From Lachnospiraceae bacterium (GTDB lineage Bacteria > Bacillota > Clostridia > Lachnospirales > Lachnospiraceae), in assembly GCA_017521605.1 (NCBI GenBank), contig JAFXCD010000036.1, positions 50,415 to 114,414 of the forward strand: DNA of 64,000 bases. The letters run 5' to 3'. Position numbers and translations under genes: made by a program. A model generated the notes under the pieces. It was not told the DNA's origin. It was given only the letters and a program-made list of their open reading frames with translations, and made no database searches. Shown piece after piece: positions 38,701 to 46,189 of this stretch. Each line of letters begins with the position of its first letter. Positions within the stretch are counted from its first letter, which is position 1.

Positions 38701-39955
38701 TAGCTGCATTTAAATCTCCCTCCAGCTTCAGAACCTGCACTCCCAGTAAAATATCCAGCATGGTCAGATTTTCAACAACTGTCAGATGGTCACTTTCCGC
38801 ACACCAATCCAAGCTCTTAAGTGTAGTAACAATCTTCGCCAGATTCTCCTCTGCAGAAGCCAAAGTCTGCATCATGCTATTATCTACATAGGATTTTTTC
38901 AAATCCTCAATTTCTTTTTTAACGCTGTCTATATTGGCAGTACTGGAATCAGAATCGGAAACAGTATTATACTTTGCCTGCTCCTCCTGCAATCTGTCAA
39001 AAGCACTATCATACTTACCTCTTACCTCCAACAAGGGCTTTATACTGTCTATAGCCGTCTGCATAGTCTGAGCCGTAGTCATATTGGTAGTAATAGTCAT
39101 TTTGGTGGATTCCAGACTAGCCTTGGCTGTCAACAAATCATTCTTTGTTTTTGCCAGCTCTTCGATGGTTTCCTTCTTCTTTTGTTCCAGCTCTTTTTCG
39201 CCATCTTCCAGCTCTTTCTTACCACTGTTTAAATCCTGCTGTCCACTGACTATCTCTGCCTTACCGTCAGCCAGCTCCTTCTCACCATCTTCCAGCTTCT
39301 GTTTACCGTCTTCAATCTCCTGAGCTGCTTCTTCCATCTTTTTATCAATAGCCGCATATATCTTCTCGTTTAACTCATCCACTTTTTCCTGACGGATAAT
39401 TACATTAATCTGCTCTTCAAGCAAACCGTCTGCACTAACACTTGCTACACCCTCAATACTTTCCAGCTCAGGCATAATCTCTTCCTGTACATAGGTGCTG
39501 ATTTCCGCATGCTCCATACCATCCACACCTACTGCCGCTATCATAACCGGCAACATGTCAGGATTCAGCTTCATAATGATGGGATTCCCAATTGATTCAT
39601 CCCAATAAGAAGTAATCTGGTCCAGATTCTCCCGTATTTCCAAAGATACTGCATTCATATCTGCAGACTGTGCAAACTCCAAAATTACCAAAGAATAATT
39701 CTCTGAGGACATGGAACTGACACTTTTTATATTACTTACTGTAGCCATGGATGCCTCTACCGGTTTGGTAACCACCATTTCCACCGTTTCCGGACTGGCA
39801 CCGGGATATGTAGTCATAACAATGACGTAGGGTAAACTGATATTGGGCAACAGGTCTGTAGTCATCTTAGTAAAGGATACAATTCCCAAAACGATTGCCA
39901 ATACAACACCAACCAACACTGTATATGGTTTCTTTACACTAAATTTTGATATCAT
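35756..39955 (-). CDS. RND-family efflux transporter with long coiled-coil insert
   Basis: 1399 residues; usual HAE/SwrC-type RND proteins have about 1000-1060. The N-terminal part is standard: TM1 (about 11-30), PNISLPYVIVMTTYPGASPE, the porter domain to about 190. A coiled-coil insert of roughly 330 residues follows (about 195-530, LEDGEKELADGKAEIVSGQQ and QAQLDAALEQIKAGQDQMED), with the porter resuming near 545. Five membrane helices follow (VLFGGLLAIVVLILFLKDLRP, LALGIGMLVDNSIVVIENIY), and a second set ends near 1330 with a Glu-rich tail. The TM4 pair is DN rather than DD. No membrane-fusion partner gene is adjacent. It probably exports lipophilic compounds. AGGAG precedes the start. Confidence 0.92.
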   Translation of the reverse strand: MISKFSVKKPYTVLVGVVLAIVLGIVSFTKMTTDLLPNISLPYVIVMTTYPGASPETVEMVVTKPVEASMATVSNIKSVSSMSSENYSLVILEFAQSADMNAVSLEIRENLDQITSYWDESIGNPIIMKLNPDMLPVMIAAVGVDGMEHAEISTYVQEEIMPELESIEGVASVSADGLLEEQINVIIRQEKVDELNEKIYAAIDKKMEEAAQEIEDGKQKLEDGEKELADGKAEIVSGQQDLNSGKKELEDGEKELEQKKKETIEELAKTKNDLLTAKASLESTKMTITTNMTTAQTMQTAIDSIKPLLEVRGKYDSAFDRLQEEQAKYNTVSDSDSSTANIDSVKKEIEDLKKSYVDNSMMQTLASAEENLAKIVTTLKSLDWCAESDHLTVVENLTMLDILLGVQVLKLEGDLNAATNGLGLSAFQTLMNQTLATVNDGLNKVNQGLVEVEKGEMTAAIEFAAASSQLALGKYQMEAAQAQLDAALEQIKAGQDQMEDAKTQLEEGEKQFEDAKEDAYKQADMTEILSVDTIKGLLTAQNFSMPAGYVTEDGVDYLVRVGDKPKDIEELKKMPLMDLHMEDVPVITLGDVADVFYTDNSATTYTNVNGSTGCMLTIQKQTGYSTGEVSDLLGERFKELMEREEGLTIITLMDQGIFIDLVMDSIVNNVLFGGLLAIVVLILFLKDLRPTMVVACSIPVSLVTAIVCMYFSGVTLNVISLSGLALGIGMLVDNSIVVIENIYRLRNEGYSMREAAIEGAGEVGGAIVASTLTTVCVFLPIVFTEGITRQLFVDMGLTIAYSLMASLIIALTVVPAMSSKILTKTKSSQDSRFFTAFINGYGKLLSLSLKAKSLVLVLAVALLVISIAAAWTNGTAFMSDMDSTQLTVTVNLSEEATLEETAEITNQVVERILEIEDVQHVGAMLSSTSMSSFTGGGGSTNSTTIYVVAYEDKTMTNEEIAAIIRNKTADLEAEISIQTSSMDMSALGGSGISVQVRGRDVDTLQKIAKELAAVVESVEGTTEVSDGLAESSEELRIVVDKDKAVAYGLTVAQVFTQIAPKLAEASVATTLEASNKDYSVYVESGTDIELTRELVKKLTVTGTDKDGKSVDVPLAEIVDFEKALSLDAINRVDQTRYVTVSAAIAEGYNVGRVASELEDRLKDYEVPEGYKLVFAGENETINDALEQVGLMLLLAVVFMYLIMVAQFQSLKSPFIILFTIPLAFTGGFFGLFISNSEISVIAMIGFVMLSGVIVNNGIVIVDYMNQLREAGMPKREAILEAGRTRLRPVLMTALTTILALSTMVFSDDMGSEMAKPMSVVTIGGLSYGTLLTLLVIPCVYDIFNPEKKKKKSAMAEDIQIQEPVEIQNYEEIAEVTETEEVAEENVYQENVTVQEDTEY

Positions 39956-40052
39956 ACATATTCTCCTACTTCTTATAGGCTCACATATTCACACGGATTT
40001 TATTATATTCTTGAGTCCCGTCAATGTCAATGTAATATCCTGCCTAAAAGTA

Positions 40053-40090
40053 TTAAAAAAAGATAAAGTGAAGTATTTACACTTTATCTT
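40053..40090 (-). terminator. Terminator overlapping the sigH 3' end
   Basis: AAGATAAAGTG (40060-40070) pairs with CACTTTATCTT (40080-40090), with a T-run on the minus strand. The stem overlaps the stop codon of sigH at 40077. Confidence 0.85.
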
Positions 40091-40700
40091 CATTCTTTAG
40101 TATCTTTTTCATCTTGGATTTGACTCTCTGCAAGGCATTATCTGTGGATTTTTCTTCTTTGCCAAGAACCTTGGCTATTTGAGAATAGGTCATCCCAGTT
40201 AAGTATAAATCCAATACCTGCTTTTCTAAAGTACTTAATTCTTTTTGGATTTCTCCTTCCAGATACTCCATCCGCTCTTTATCTAAAAAGAGACTTTCCG
40301 GATCGCTTCCCTGACCGGCGGACAGAATCTCCTGCAACGCAGCTCCCTCACACATTTCCTTACGTTCACCATAAAGAGAAATATAGGTGTTCAATGGTGC
40401 ATGCTTCTTTCTTCGCGAAGCCTGTACCGCTGTATACATCTGCCTGCTGATACACAAATCCGCAAAGGTAAAAAAGCTGGCATCTCGGCCACAATCGTAA
40501 TCCCTGACCGCCTTAAAAAGCCCTATCATCCCTTCCTGAATCAAGTCCTCCGTATCCGCTCCCAAAATATACATAGCCTGAGCTTTATTGCGTACCAGGT
40601 ATTTATATTTATCCATGATATAATCCGTAACCGCAGTATCACCATCACGCAATTGTTCAATTAATTCCTCGTCACTCGCCTGTTCATAATCTCTGTACAT
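40077..40700 (-). CDS. sigH: RNA polymerase sigma factor SigH (Spo0H)
   Basis: 207 residues, a sigma70-type factor of post-exponential and early sporulation genes. Region 2 shows KYLVRNKAQAMYILGADTEDLIQEGMIGLFKAVRDYD (key residues DLIQEG, GLFKA) and FFTFADLCISRQMYTAVQAS; region 4 shows LEKQVLDLYLTGMTYSQIAKVLG and ALQRVKSKMKK. The gene order rlmB-sigH is the usual one in Firmicutes. It starts 15 bp after rlmB and so is probably cotranscribed. Confidence 0.93.
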   Translation of the reverse strand: MYRDYEQASDEELIEQLRDGDTAVTDYIMDKYKYLVRNKAQAMYILGADTEDLIQEGMIGLFKAVRDYDCGRDASFFTFADLCISRQMYTAVQASRRKKHAPLNTYISLYGERKEMCEGAALQEILSAGQGSDPESLFLDKERMEYLEGEIQKELSTLEKQVLDLYLTGMTYSQIAKVLGKEEKSTDNALQRVKSKMKKILKNEDKV

Positions 40701-40715
40701 GAATTTCTATCCTCT

Positions 40716-41456
40716 TTATAACATCCGCTGCCTTACAATTTCATAAGCCAGTACACCTGCTGCCACAGATGCATTCAGGGAATCAATATCCCCCTTCATA
40801 GGTATGGATGCCACCATATCACACTTTTCCTTTACCAGACGTCCTACACCTTCGCCTTCATTACCTATTACAAGTCCGATAGCCCCCTTTAAATTCAGCT
40901 GATACATGGTAGTGCCTCCCATATCTGCACATACAAACCACAAGCCTTCCTTCTTTAAGTCCTCGATGGTCTTAGCCAAATTAGTAACTTTGGCTACCGG
41001 AGTATAATTCAAAGCTCCTGCAGAAGTACGTGCTACGGTTGCAGTCAGTCCTGCCGCACGGTTCTTGGGGATAATCACTCCATGGGCACCTGCCAGATTG
41101 GCAGTACGGATAATAGCACCCAGGTTATGTGGGTCTTCAATATTGTCCAGCAAGAAGATAAAGGGCGGTTCATTCTTATCCCTGGCTGCCTGCAAAATAT
41201 CCTCAACCTCAGCATACTCATATGCTGCTGCATAGGCGATAACACCCTGATGCTTACCGGTTTCTGACATCTGGTCTAGACGTTCCTTAGGCACAAACTT
41301 AATAAGGGTATCATGTTTCTTCGCTTCCCTCTTAATGGTCATAATTGGGCCATCCTGACAGCCATCCAATATAAAAATCTTGTCAATGGGCTTCCCTGAA
41401 CGGTACGCCTCAATTACTGCATTTCTACCTTCTATGGTTAATTCCTGATATCCCAT
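40716..41456 (-). CDS. rlmB: 23S rRNA 2'-O-ribose methyltransferase RlmB (TrmH family)
   Basis: SPOUT methyltransferase that 2'-O-methylates G2251 (E. coli numbering) of 23S rRNA. 246 residues. An N-terminal substrate domain (IEGRNAVIEAYRSGKPIDKIF) precedes the SpoU motifs: DPHNLGAIIRTANLAGAHGV, then IGLVIGNEGEGVGRLV and SIPMKGDIDSLNASVAAGV, which form the SAM-binding knot. In most Firmicutes it directly follows mrnC; here a 1.86-kb island separates the two. A structured repeat lies only 40 bases upstream of its start. Confidence 0.95.
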   Translation of the reverse strand: MGYQELTIEGRNAVIEAYRSGKPIDKIFILDGCQDGPIMTIKREAKKHDTLIKFVPKERLDQMSETGKHQGVIAYAAAYEYAEVEDILQAARDKNEPPFIFLLDNIEDPHNLGAIIRTANLAGAHGVIIPKNRAAGLTATVARTSAGALNYTPVAKVTNLAKTIEDLKKEGLWFVCADMGGTTMYQLNLKGAIGLVIGNEGEGVGRLVKEKCDMVASIPMKGDIDSLNASVAAGVLAYEIVRQRML

Positions 41457-41495
41457 GGTTTTCTTCTCCTTCTCTTTCTATGTGCGTAGCAATGA

Positions 41496-41621
41496 GCCAT
41501 GCGCAGATGAGCCGAAGGTGACTGCCGGGTGCTCGCACACAGGCAGACATATTCGAGTTCAGATGCATACAGCAAATGCCGCGACAACGAGCAAGCTTGC
41601 TTGCAAGTCTGTCTGCATGGC
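41496..41621 (+). repeat. Structured repeat element, copy E1
   Basis: A 126-bp element closed by GCCATGC (41496-41502) and GCATGGC (41615-41621), enclosing three small hairpins: GTGC/GCAC (41529-41538), GCAT/ATGC (41565-41579) and GCAAGC/GCTTGC (41591-41604). The unpaired segment ACAGGCAGACATATTCGAGT is shared with E2 at 43182. The stem sequences differ between copies but still pair. An open frame crossing it on the minus strand is not a gene. Confidence 0.75.
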
Positions 41622-41682
41622 GATACACCTACTAACTAAAATTTGACTTTCTATAATCATTCTCAATATTACATATTCAGCC

Positions 41683-42234
41683 CTAGACTTCCTTAAAACG
41701 AATCAACAATCCATTTTCTTTGCATAAATCCATAAAATATTCGCTAACAACCCAATAAGGTATGTTTTCTTCATCTCTTGCAATATAAAAATGTTCTTCT
41801 ATATCCTTCCTATAATTTGCAATTCGTATAACCTTCTCCCCTTCGCTCAGTATTGAATATGTTGATGTCTCTTTATCTATTATTGACATCTTTCGTATAA
41901 TTCTTGCTGCATACCAATTCAAACTGATTCCTTGGCAAATCAAATTACACGGAAAGAATTCCATTTCGTCACTTAGCTGGTTTCCTATTTTTTCAACAAA
42001 TCTTTCAGAAAAAAGTAATGGCGGAGAACAGTTTATATAATCTGTCTTTTCTATATTTTTGACAGTATATCCTGCTCCAGCCTCAAATTCAATTTTAGTC
42101 TTCTTCATCTTTTCCACATCACCTTGATTAAAACTAAAAAAAGAATAAATTTCATTTGTTCTCTTTTTCAATCTCGCTGTGAAATCCGGATGTTCTTCAA
42201 GTGTTGTAGTAATTTTATATAGTTTTTATGACAT
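41683..42234 (-). pseudogene. Imm11/DUF1629-like immunity protein, N-terminal stop
   Basis: The open part (from a TTG at 42171) encodes PLLFSERFVEKIGNQL, EMEFFPCNLI, NWYAARIIRKMSIIDKETSTY and IPYWVVSEYFMDLCKENGLL, the pattern of Imm11 (DUF1629) immunity proteins found beside polymorphic toxins. Translating further upstream gives KLYKITTTLEEHPDFTARL in the same frame, which fits the usual N-terminus, and an ATG with GAGGAAG at 42234. Codon 3 from that ATG is TAA, so the natural start is cut off. Either the gene is dead or it starts weakly at TTG or at another codon. AT-rich, inside the island. Confidence 0.55.
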
Positions 42235-42582
42235 TATCAACTTCCTCTCTGTTTACCATACTAACAAGCTCACAAAACTCATAAAGCATCTTTATAAATA
42301 TCTTCTACAAATCCTTCGCCCACTGTATGCGGTCCCTCCTTAATCAAAAATTTAGCATTTTGACAAGTTTATAATATCCTACACCACCATAAGGCACTAC
42401 TACTATCGCATCAGTTTCAGTCTCAAATACACTAATATTCCCATCTACAAAAGTAACTCCTAAATGTTCTATATCACCGTCCACAATTAAATATGGGAAT
42501 ATCTCCCCCTATCAATACAAGGTGGCTCTTTCCTTATACTATTTGAGTAAAATTTTACTTTTACAAAATACAAATCTTGCAT
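42215..42582 (-). pseudogene. Frameshifted remnant, EF-Tu-domain-2-like immunity type
   Basis: Starts at an ATG (42582) with GTGAGGAATAT upstream. Pieces in different frames read MQDLYFVKVKFYSNSIRKEP, then PYLIVDGDIEHLGVTFVDGN and DAIVVVPYGGVGYYKLV, then FLIKEGPHTVGEGFVEDIYK, then LYEFCELVSMVNREEVDNVI. Joined, they give a short beta-barrel with the EGP..VGEG..E pattern of translation-factor-like domains that occur as immunity proteins in Clostridia. At least three frame changes are needed. Its 3' end overlaps the start region of the Imm11-like gene. Confidence 0.5.
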
Positions 42583-42602
42583 ATATTCCTCACTATAGAT
42601 TT

Positions 42603-42781
42603 CTATTGCCTTTCTTTTACAGAACAAAATGGTTCAAATGATTCCGCAATAGGTAATCTTTCCATTATCGCATTTTCAACTGCATCCAATAAATCATTTG
42701 CCGCTTTTTCATTATGCAAAGTTTCTGATATATGTATCACTTTTTGTTTACATCAACATAGTGGATTACTGAAAGTTTCAT
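42603..42781 (-). pseudogene. RelE/ParE toxin fragment
   Basis: From an ATG at 42781 the frame gives MKLSVIHYVDVNKK and stops; one base shift gives VIHISETLHNEKAANDLLDA, then VENAIMERLPIAESFEPFCS and VKER before a TAG at 42603. The pattern ISETL..P.AAN.LLDA.E.AI..L and SF.P..SVKER is that of the RelE/ParE toxin family. The C-terminal catalytic strand is missing. It is a decayed toxin gene without a visible antitoxin. Confidence 0.55.
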
Positions 42782-42813
42782 GAGCCTCTGGCTCCACCCA
42801 TCTTATGTAAAAA

Positions 42814-43128
42814 CTATAGCTGAAACAAATTTTTCAACCCAATACCGATAATAAAACCGACTAGTACAAACGCAATATGTAAAAACGGTAAAAGAAACAA
42901 CATATACCACTTGATATACTGAGGTTTTTCTTGTTCTTCTTTACCTTTATAATTAATCGAAGAATATATGAGCAATATTATCCACAGAGGATAAGAAACA
43001 TAAAATACACTTGCACAAGAACACACAGGAAAAACAACGACATAAAAAATATCGATAATAGCACTTACTATTGCTATTAGTCCAATGCCAATTAGTAATA
43101 TCAAATCTAGTTTATGTATTTTTTTCAT
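42814..43128 (-). CDS. Small membrane protein (about 104 residues)
   Basis: No family recognised. Three hydrophobic segments: LDLILLIGIGLIAIVSAIID, FPVCSCASVFYVSYPLWIIL and YMLFLLPFLHIAFVLVGFII, with a basic loop YKGKEEQEKPQYIK between the last two. AAGGAGAG stands nine bases before the ATG at 43128; a longer frame would begin with GTG inside that site. It lies within the island next to repeat copy E2 and is the only intact-looking gene there. It may be an immunity or bacteriocin-related membrane protein, but there is no direct evidence. Confidence 0.55.
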   Translation of the reverse strand: MKKIHKLDLILLIGIGLIAIVSAIIDIFYVVVFPVCSCASVFYVSYPLWIILLIYSSINYKGKEEQEKPQYIKWYMLFLLPFLHIAFVLVGFIIGIGLKNLFQL

Positions 43129-43181
43129 TAATAACACTCTCCTTTATCTCTCCTAGAAATTCAAGTTTTGCTTTCTGTTTC

Positions 43182-43311
43182 GCCATGCTTCATTCGGAAT
43201 CCGCCCTTCGGGCTACTTCCTCATGTACGGCTTCGCCGTATACAGATGAACTCGAATATGTCTGCCTGTGAGCAAGCTCCCGTCAGCCCATTCGGTTCAT
43301 CTGTGCATGGC
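43182..43311 (-). repeat. Structured repeat element, copy E2 (inverted)
   Basis: Opposite orientation to E1. Closed by GCCATGC (43182-43188) and GCATGGC (43305-43311), enclosing GCCC/GGGC (43203-43213), TACGGC/GCCGTA (43226-43240) and GAGC/GCTC (43270-43279). It shares with E1 the segment ACAGGCAGACATATTCGAGT and the CAGATGA.CCGAA block. It begins ten bases after the mrnC stop codon. Confidence 0.75.
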
Positions 43312-43320
43312 TCAGGATAA

Positions 43321-43761
43321 TCATATGTTCAGTCCTACCCTCTCAATTCCTTCCTTCACCAAAAACAATACTCTGTCCATATCATCCATCAAATACAGAA
43401 AACCTATCAACGCCTCAAACCCCGTAGCCTTCCGATAATCTGTAATGGACGCATTCTTTGCGCTAGTGTTGGACTTAGCATTGCGTCCCCGCTTAAATAC
43501 TGCCAGCTCATCCTCGGTCAAAGTATCCTGAAGTGCCGTAATCATAGCCGCCTGGGTACCGGCCTGCACAAATTTAACCGTTTTCTTATGCAACTCATTT
43601 GCTGCTTTATTAGCACGTTCCACGATAACCGTACGAATAATCATTTCGTATACCGCATCACCTATATATGCCAGTGTAAGAGGGGAATATGCCCGCACAT
43701 CCACCTCTTTACACTGAAATTCTTTTTTAATCTGTCCTAACAAGCTTAAATCAGCTTCCAT
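43321..43761 (-). CDS. mrnC: Mini-ribonuclease III
   Basis: RNase III-like nuclease without a dsRNA-binding domain that matures 23S rRNA ends. 146 residues. The catalytic helix SPLTLAYIGDAVYEMIIRT holds the Asp and Glu of the RNase III motif, and RGRNAKSNTSAKNASITDYR is the conserved second block. It overlaps the 3' end of cysS by 16 bp with its ribosome site inside that gene, as in many Firmicutes. Confidence 0.95.
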   Translation of the reverse strand: MEADLSLLGQIKKEFQCKEVDVRAYSPLTLAYIGDAVYEMIIRTVIVERANKAANELHKKTVKFVQAGTQAAMITALQDTLTEDELAVFKRGRNAKSNTSAKNASITDYRKATGFEALIGFLYLMDDMDRVLFLVKEGIERVGLNI

Positions 43762-45149
43762 ACTACTCCTTCACGGGTATCCTTAATCTCAACACCCTTT
43801 TCCAACAGCTCTGCTCTGATGGCATCTGCAAGTTCAAAATTCTTGTCCTTCTTGGCAGCCTTACGTTCTTCAATCTTTGCCAATACATAACCTTCCAACT
43901 GCGCATCTACTACAGGCTCTGCTGCCACTTCTTCCTTTAACAAATCAAGGCTCAACACTTCATCAAAGCTTCCGATGATTGCACGCCTGGTGGCATCGTT
44001 AAGCTCAGCTTTTAGTACATCATATAATAAGGTAATGCCCATGGAGGTATTTACATCATTACCAACTGCTTCCACAAATTTTGCCTTAAATTCTGCTACT
44101 GCTGCCTCATCCACTACACCATCCTTTGAAAGCGCTGTAATACGATTCTTTAACTTATTGTAGGTACCGGTAGCCTGATCCAGTGCTTCATAAGAGAATA
44201 CCAGCGGCTTTCTGTAGTGTGACTGTAAGCAGAACAGTCTGTATGCCAAAGGATTGTAACCCTTACTTTCAATCAAAGATACAGTCAAAAATTCTCCCTT
44301 GGACTTACTCATCTTACCGGTCTGGTCATTTAAATGATGTACATGGAACCAGTAGTTACACCACTTATGTCCTAAATATGCCTCACTCTGTGCAATTTCA
44401 TTGGTATGATGTGGGAACATATTGTCAATACCACCGCAGTGAATATCCATATATTCGCCTAAATGCTTCATACTGATGCAGGAGCACTCAATATGCCAGC
44501 CGGGATATCCTACACCCCAAGGGCTATCCCACTTAAGTGCCTGGTCTTCAAATTTAGACTTAGTAAACCATAGCACGAAATCATTCTTATTCTTCTTGTT
44601 GGTGTCCTCGGTTACATCATCACGTACGCCAACCATCAATTCGTCCTCATTCTGATTGCCGAATACATAGTAATTTTGTAGCTTAGAGGTATCAAAATAT
44701 ATATTTTCTCCGGCCTGATATGCATAACCTTTTTCCAAAAGCTTCTCAATCATTTCGATGAAGCTGTCAATACAGTTGGTTGCGGGCTCCACCACATCGG
44801 GAGTCTTGATATTTAGCTTGGCACAATCTGCAAAGAAAGCATCTGTATAGAACTTAGCAATATCCATAACCGTCTTATTTTCACGCTTAGCACCCTTCAG
44901 CATCTTATCTTCGCCGGTATCTGCATCGGAAGAAAGATGTCCTACGTCCGTAATATTCATAACACGCTTTACGTCATAACCTGCATAACGTAAGGTCTTC
45001 TCCAAAACATCTTCCATAATATAACTTCTTAAATTTCCAATGTGTGCAAAATGATACACGGTAGGTCCACAGGTATACATATTTACCTTTCCCTCCACAT
45101 TGGGTACGAATTCTTCCACATTTCTTGTTAAAGTATTAAAAAGCTTCAT
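43746..45149 (-). CDS. cysS: Cysteinyl-tRNA synthetase
   Basis: 467 residues, class I synthetase. MYTCGPTVYHFAHIGNLRSY contains the Cys of the zinc site and the HIGN-type HIGH motif. CSCISMKHLGEYMDIHCGG carries further zinc-binding residues, and KMSKSKGE is the KMSKS loop. The C-terminal anticodon domain is normal. Second gene after the cysteine T-box, 37 bp after cysE. Confidence 0.98.
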   Translation of the reverse strand: MKLFNTLTRNVEEFVPNVEGKVNMYTCGPTVYHFAHIGNLRSYIMEDVLEKTLRYAGYDVKRVMNITDVGHLSSDADTGEDKMLKGAKRENKTVMDIAKFYTDAFFADCAKLNIKTPDVVEPATNCIDSFIEMIEKLLEKGYAYQAGENIYFDTSKLQNYYVFGNQNEDELMVGVRDDVTEDTNKKNKNDFVLWFTKSKFEDQALKWDSPWGVGYPGWHIECSCISMKHLGEYMDIHCGGIDNMFPHHTNEIAQSEAYLGHKWCNYWFHVHHLNDQTGKMSKSKGEFLTVSLIESKGYNPLAYRLFCLQSHYRKPLVFSYEALDQATGTYNKLKNRITALSKDGVVDEAAVAEFKAKFVEAVGNDVNTSMGITLLYDVLKAELNDATRRAIIGSFDEVLSLDLLKEEVAAEPVVDAQLEGYVLAKIEERKAAKKDKNFELADAIRAELLEKGVEIKDTREGVVWKLI

Positions 45150-45186
45150 ATTTCCTCCATTCTGCCGTGTCTTGCGGCTCTTATGT

Positions 45187-45858
45187 TTAAGCTTGATTTG
45201 ACTTCATTTTCTTAATTTCTTCTTCCAGCTCTAAAAGCTTGTTAGTTAATGCTACATTGCTTGCCTGCAAAGTTGCAATATCCTCCCTTACCGGGTCCGG
45301 TAAGTCAGTCTGGTTCATGGTTTCCTGTGGCAGTGCTGTATTCATACGCTTTACTACACGTCCCGGCACCCCCACCACAGTAGACCCCGGCGGCACCTCA
45401 TGAAGTACCACACTTCCGGCACCAATTTTCGAATTATCACCTATGGTAAAAGAACCCAGTACCTTGGCTCCGGCACTAATCATTACATTATTCCCAATGG
45501 TAGGATGACGTTTTCCATGCTCCTTACCGGTACCTCCCAGAGTTACCCCCTGATATAAGGTTACATTGTCACCGATAATAGTGGTCTCACCTATAATCAC
45601 TCCATTACCATGGTCTATGAAAAAACCCTTTCCTATCTGGGCACCCGGATGGATTTCAATACCGGTTTTGCGGACAGCTCTCTGGGAAATATATCTGGCC
45701 CAGAAGTAATGGCCTTTCTTGTACAACTTATGAGCCAGTCGATAATGAAGCATTACCTTAAAGCTGGGATACAGGAATACCTCCATCCAGGAATGAATAG
45801 CAGGATCTCGTTCTCTGACAATCTTAATCTCTTCACGGATATTGCTGATAAAGCCCAT
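45187..45858 (-). CDS. cysE: Serine O-acetyltransferase
   Basis: Makes O-acetylserine from serine and acetyl-CoA for cysteine synthesis. 223 residues. Left-handed beta-helix hexapeptide repeats are clear (GIEIHPGAQIGKGFFIDHGN, GETTIIGDNVTLYQGVTLGG, HPTIGNNVMISAGAKVLGSF), with the catalytic DH in FIDHGNGVVIGE-like FIDHGNGVIIGE. The C-terminus is a short coiled coil. First gene of the T-box operon; AAAGGAGG precedes the start. Confidence 0.96.
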   Translation of the reverse strand: MGFISNIREEIKIVRERDPAIHSWMEVFLYPSFKVMLHYRLAHKLYKKGHYFWARYISQRAVRKTGIEIHPGAQIGKGFFIDHGNGVIIGETTIIGDNVTLYQGVTLGGTGKEHGKRHPTIGNNVMISAGAKVLGSFTIGDNSKIGAGSVVLHEVPPGSTVVGVPGRVVKRMNTALPQETMNQTDLPDPVREDIATLQASNVALTNKLLELEEEIKKMKSNQA

Positions 45859-45882
45859 AAGCCACCTCCTTTATACGACAAA

Positions 45883-46132
45883 GCGGATAAACTCCTCTCC
45901 TAGAGACGAATTTATCCGCGGTTCCACTCTACTTAAAGGCATGCAGCCTTTCTCTCAATACGTTTAACGCACGCCTACGTGTTCTGCTACCTTGCTATAT
46001 AAAACATTATCGCAAAACCAACTCCCGAATGCACTTCCTCCATTTTCCACCGAGCATGCTTCCAGTCGCCGACACACCCTCCCTGTGATTTCCCTTGGAG
46101 TACTCTTTTCGTTCACAGTCTTTCCTTATCTA
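45883..46132 (-). promoter_or_regulatory. T-box leader, probably cysteine-specific
   Basis: On the minus strand AGAGTGGAACCGCGG (45930-45916) is the T-box sequence. Its terminator is GCGGATAAA pairing with TTTATCCGC (45883-45919) followed by T residues. Stem I upstream contains the GAGTA bulge motif and a GAAGTGCATTCGG segment in which TGC, followed by A, fits the cysteine specifier position. The leader precedes cysE-cysS-mrnC, so uncharged tRNA-Cys should allow read-through. Confidence 0.88.
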
Positions 46133-46138
46133 CTACTT

Positions 46139-46167
46139 AGAATATGCAAAATATCCCTATTTGTCAA
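46139..46167 (-). promoter_or_regulatory. Promoter of the cysE-cysS-mrnC leader
   Basis: TTGACA (46167-46162), 17 bases and TATTCT (46144-46139) on the minus strand, about 10 bases before the predicted T-box leader. Confidence 0.8.
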
Positions 46168-46189
46168 TAGGGTTTTCAATGCATTTGAC

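Noticed and set aside
41425-41628. Minus-strand frame of 67 residues upstream of rlmB
   Set aside because: It lies on structured repeat E1 and has no ribosome site; its codons follow the hairpins.
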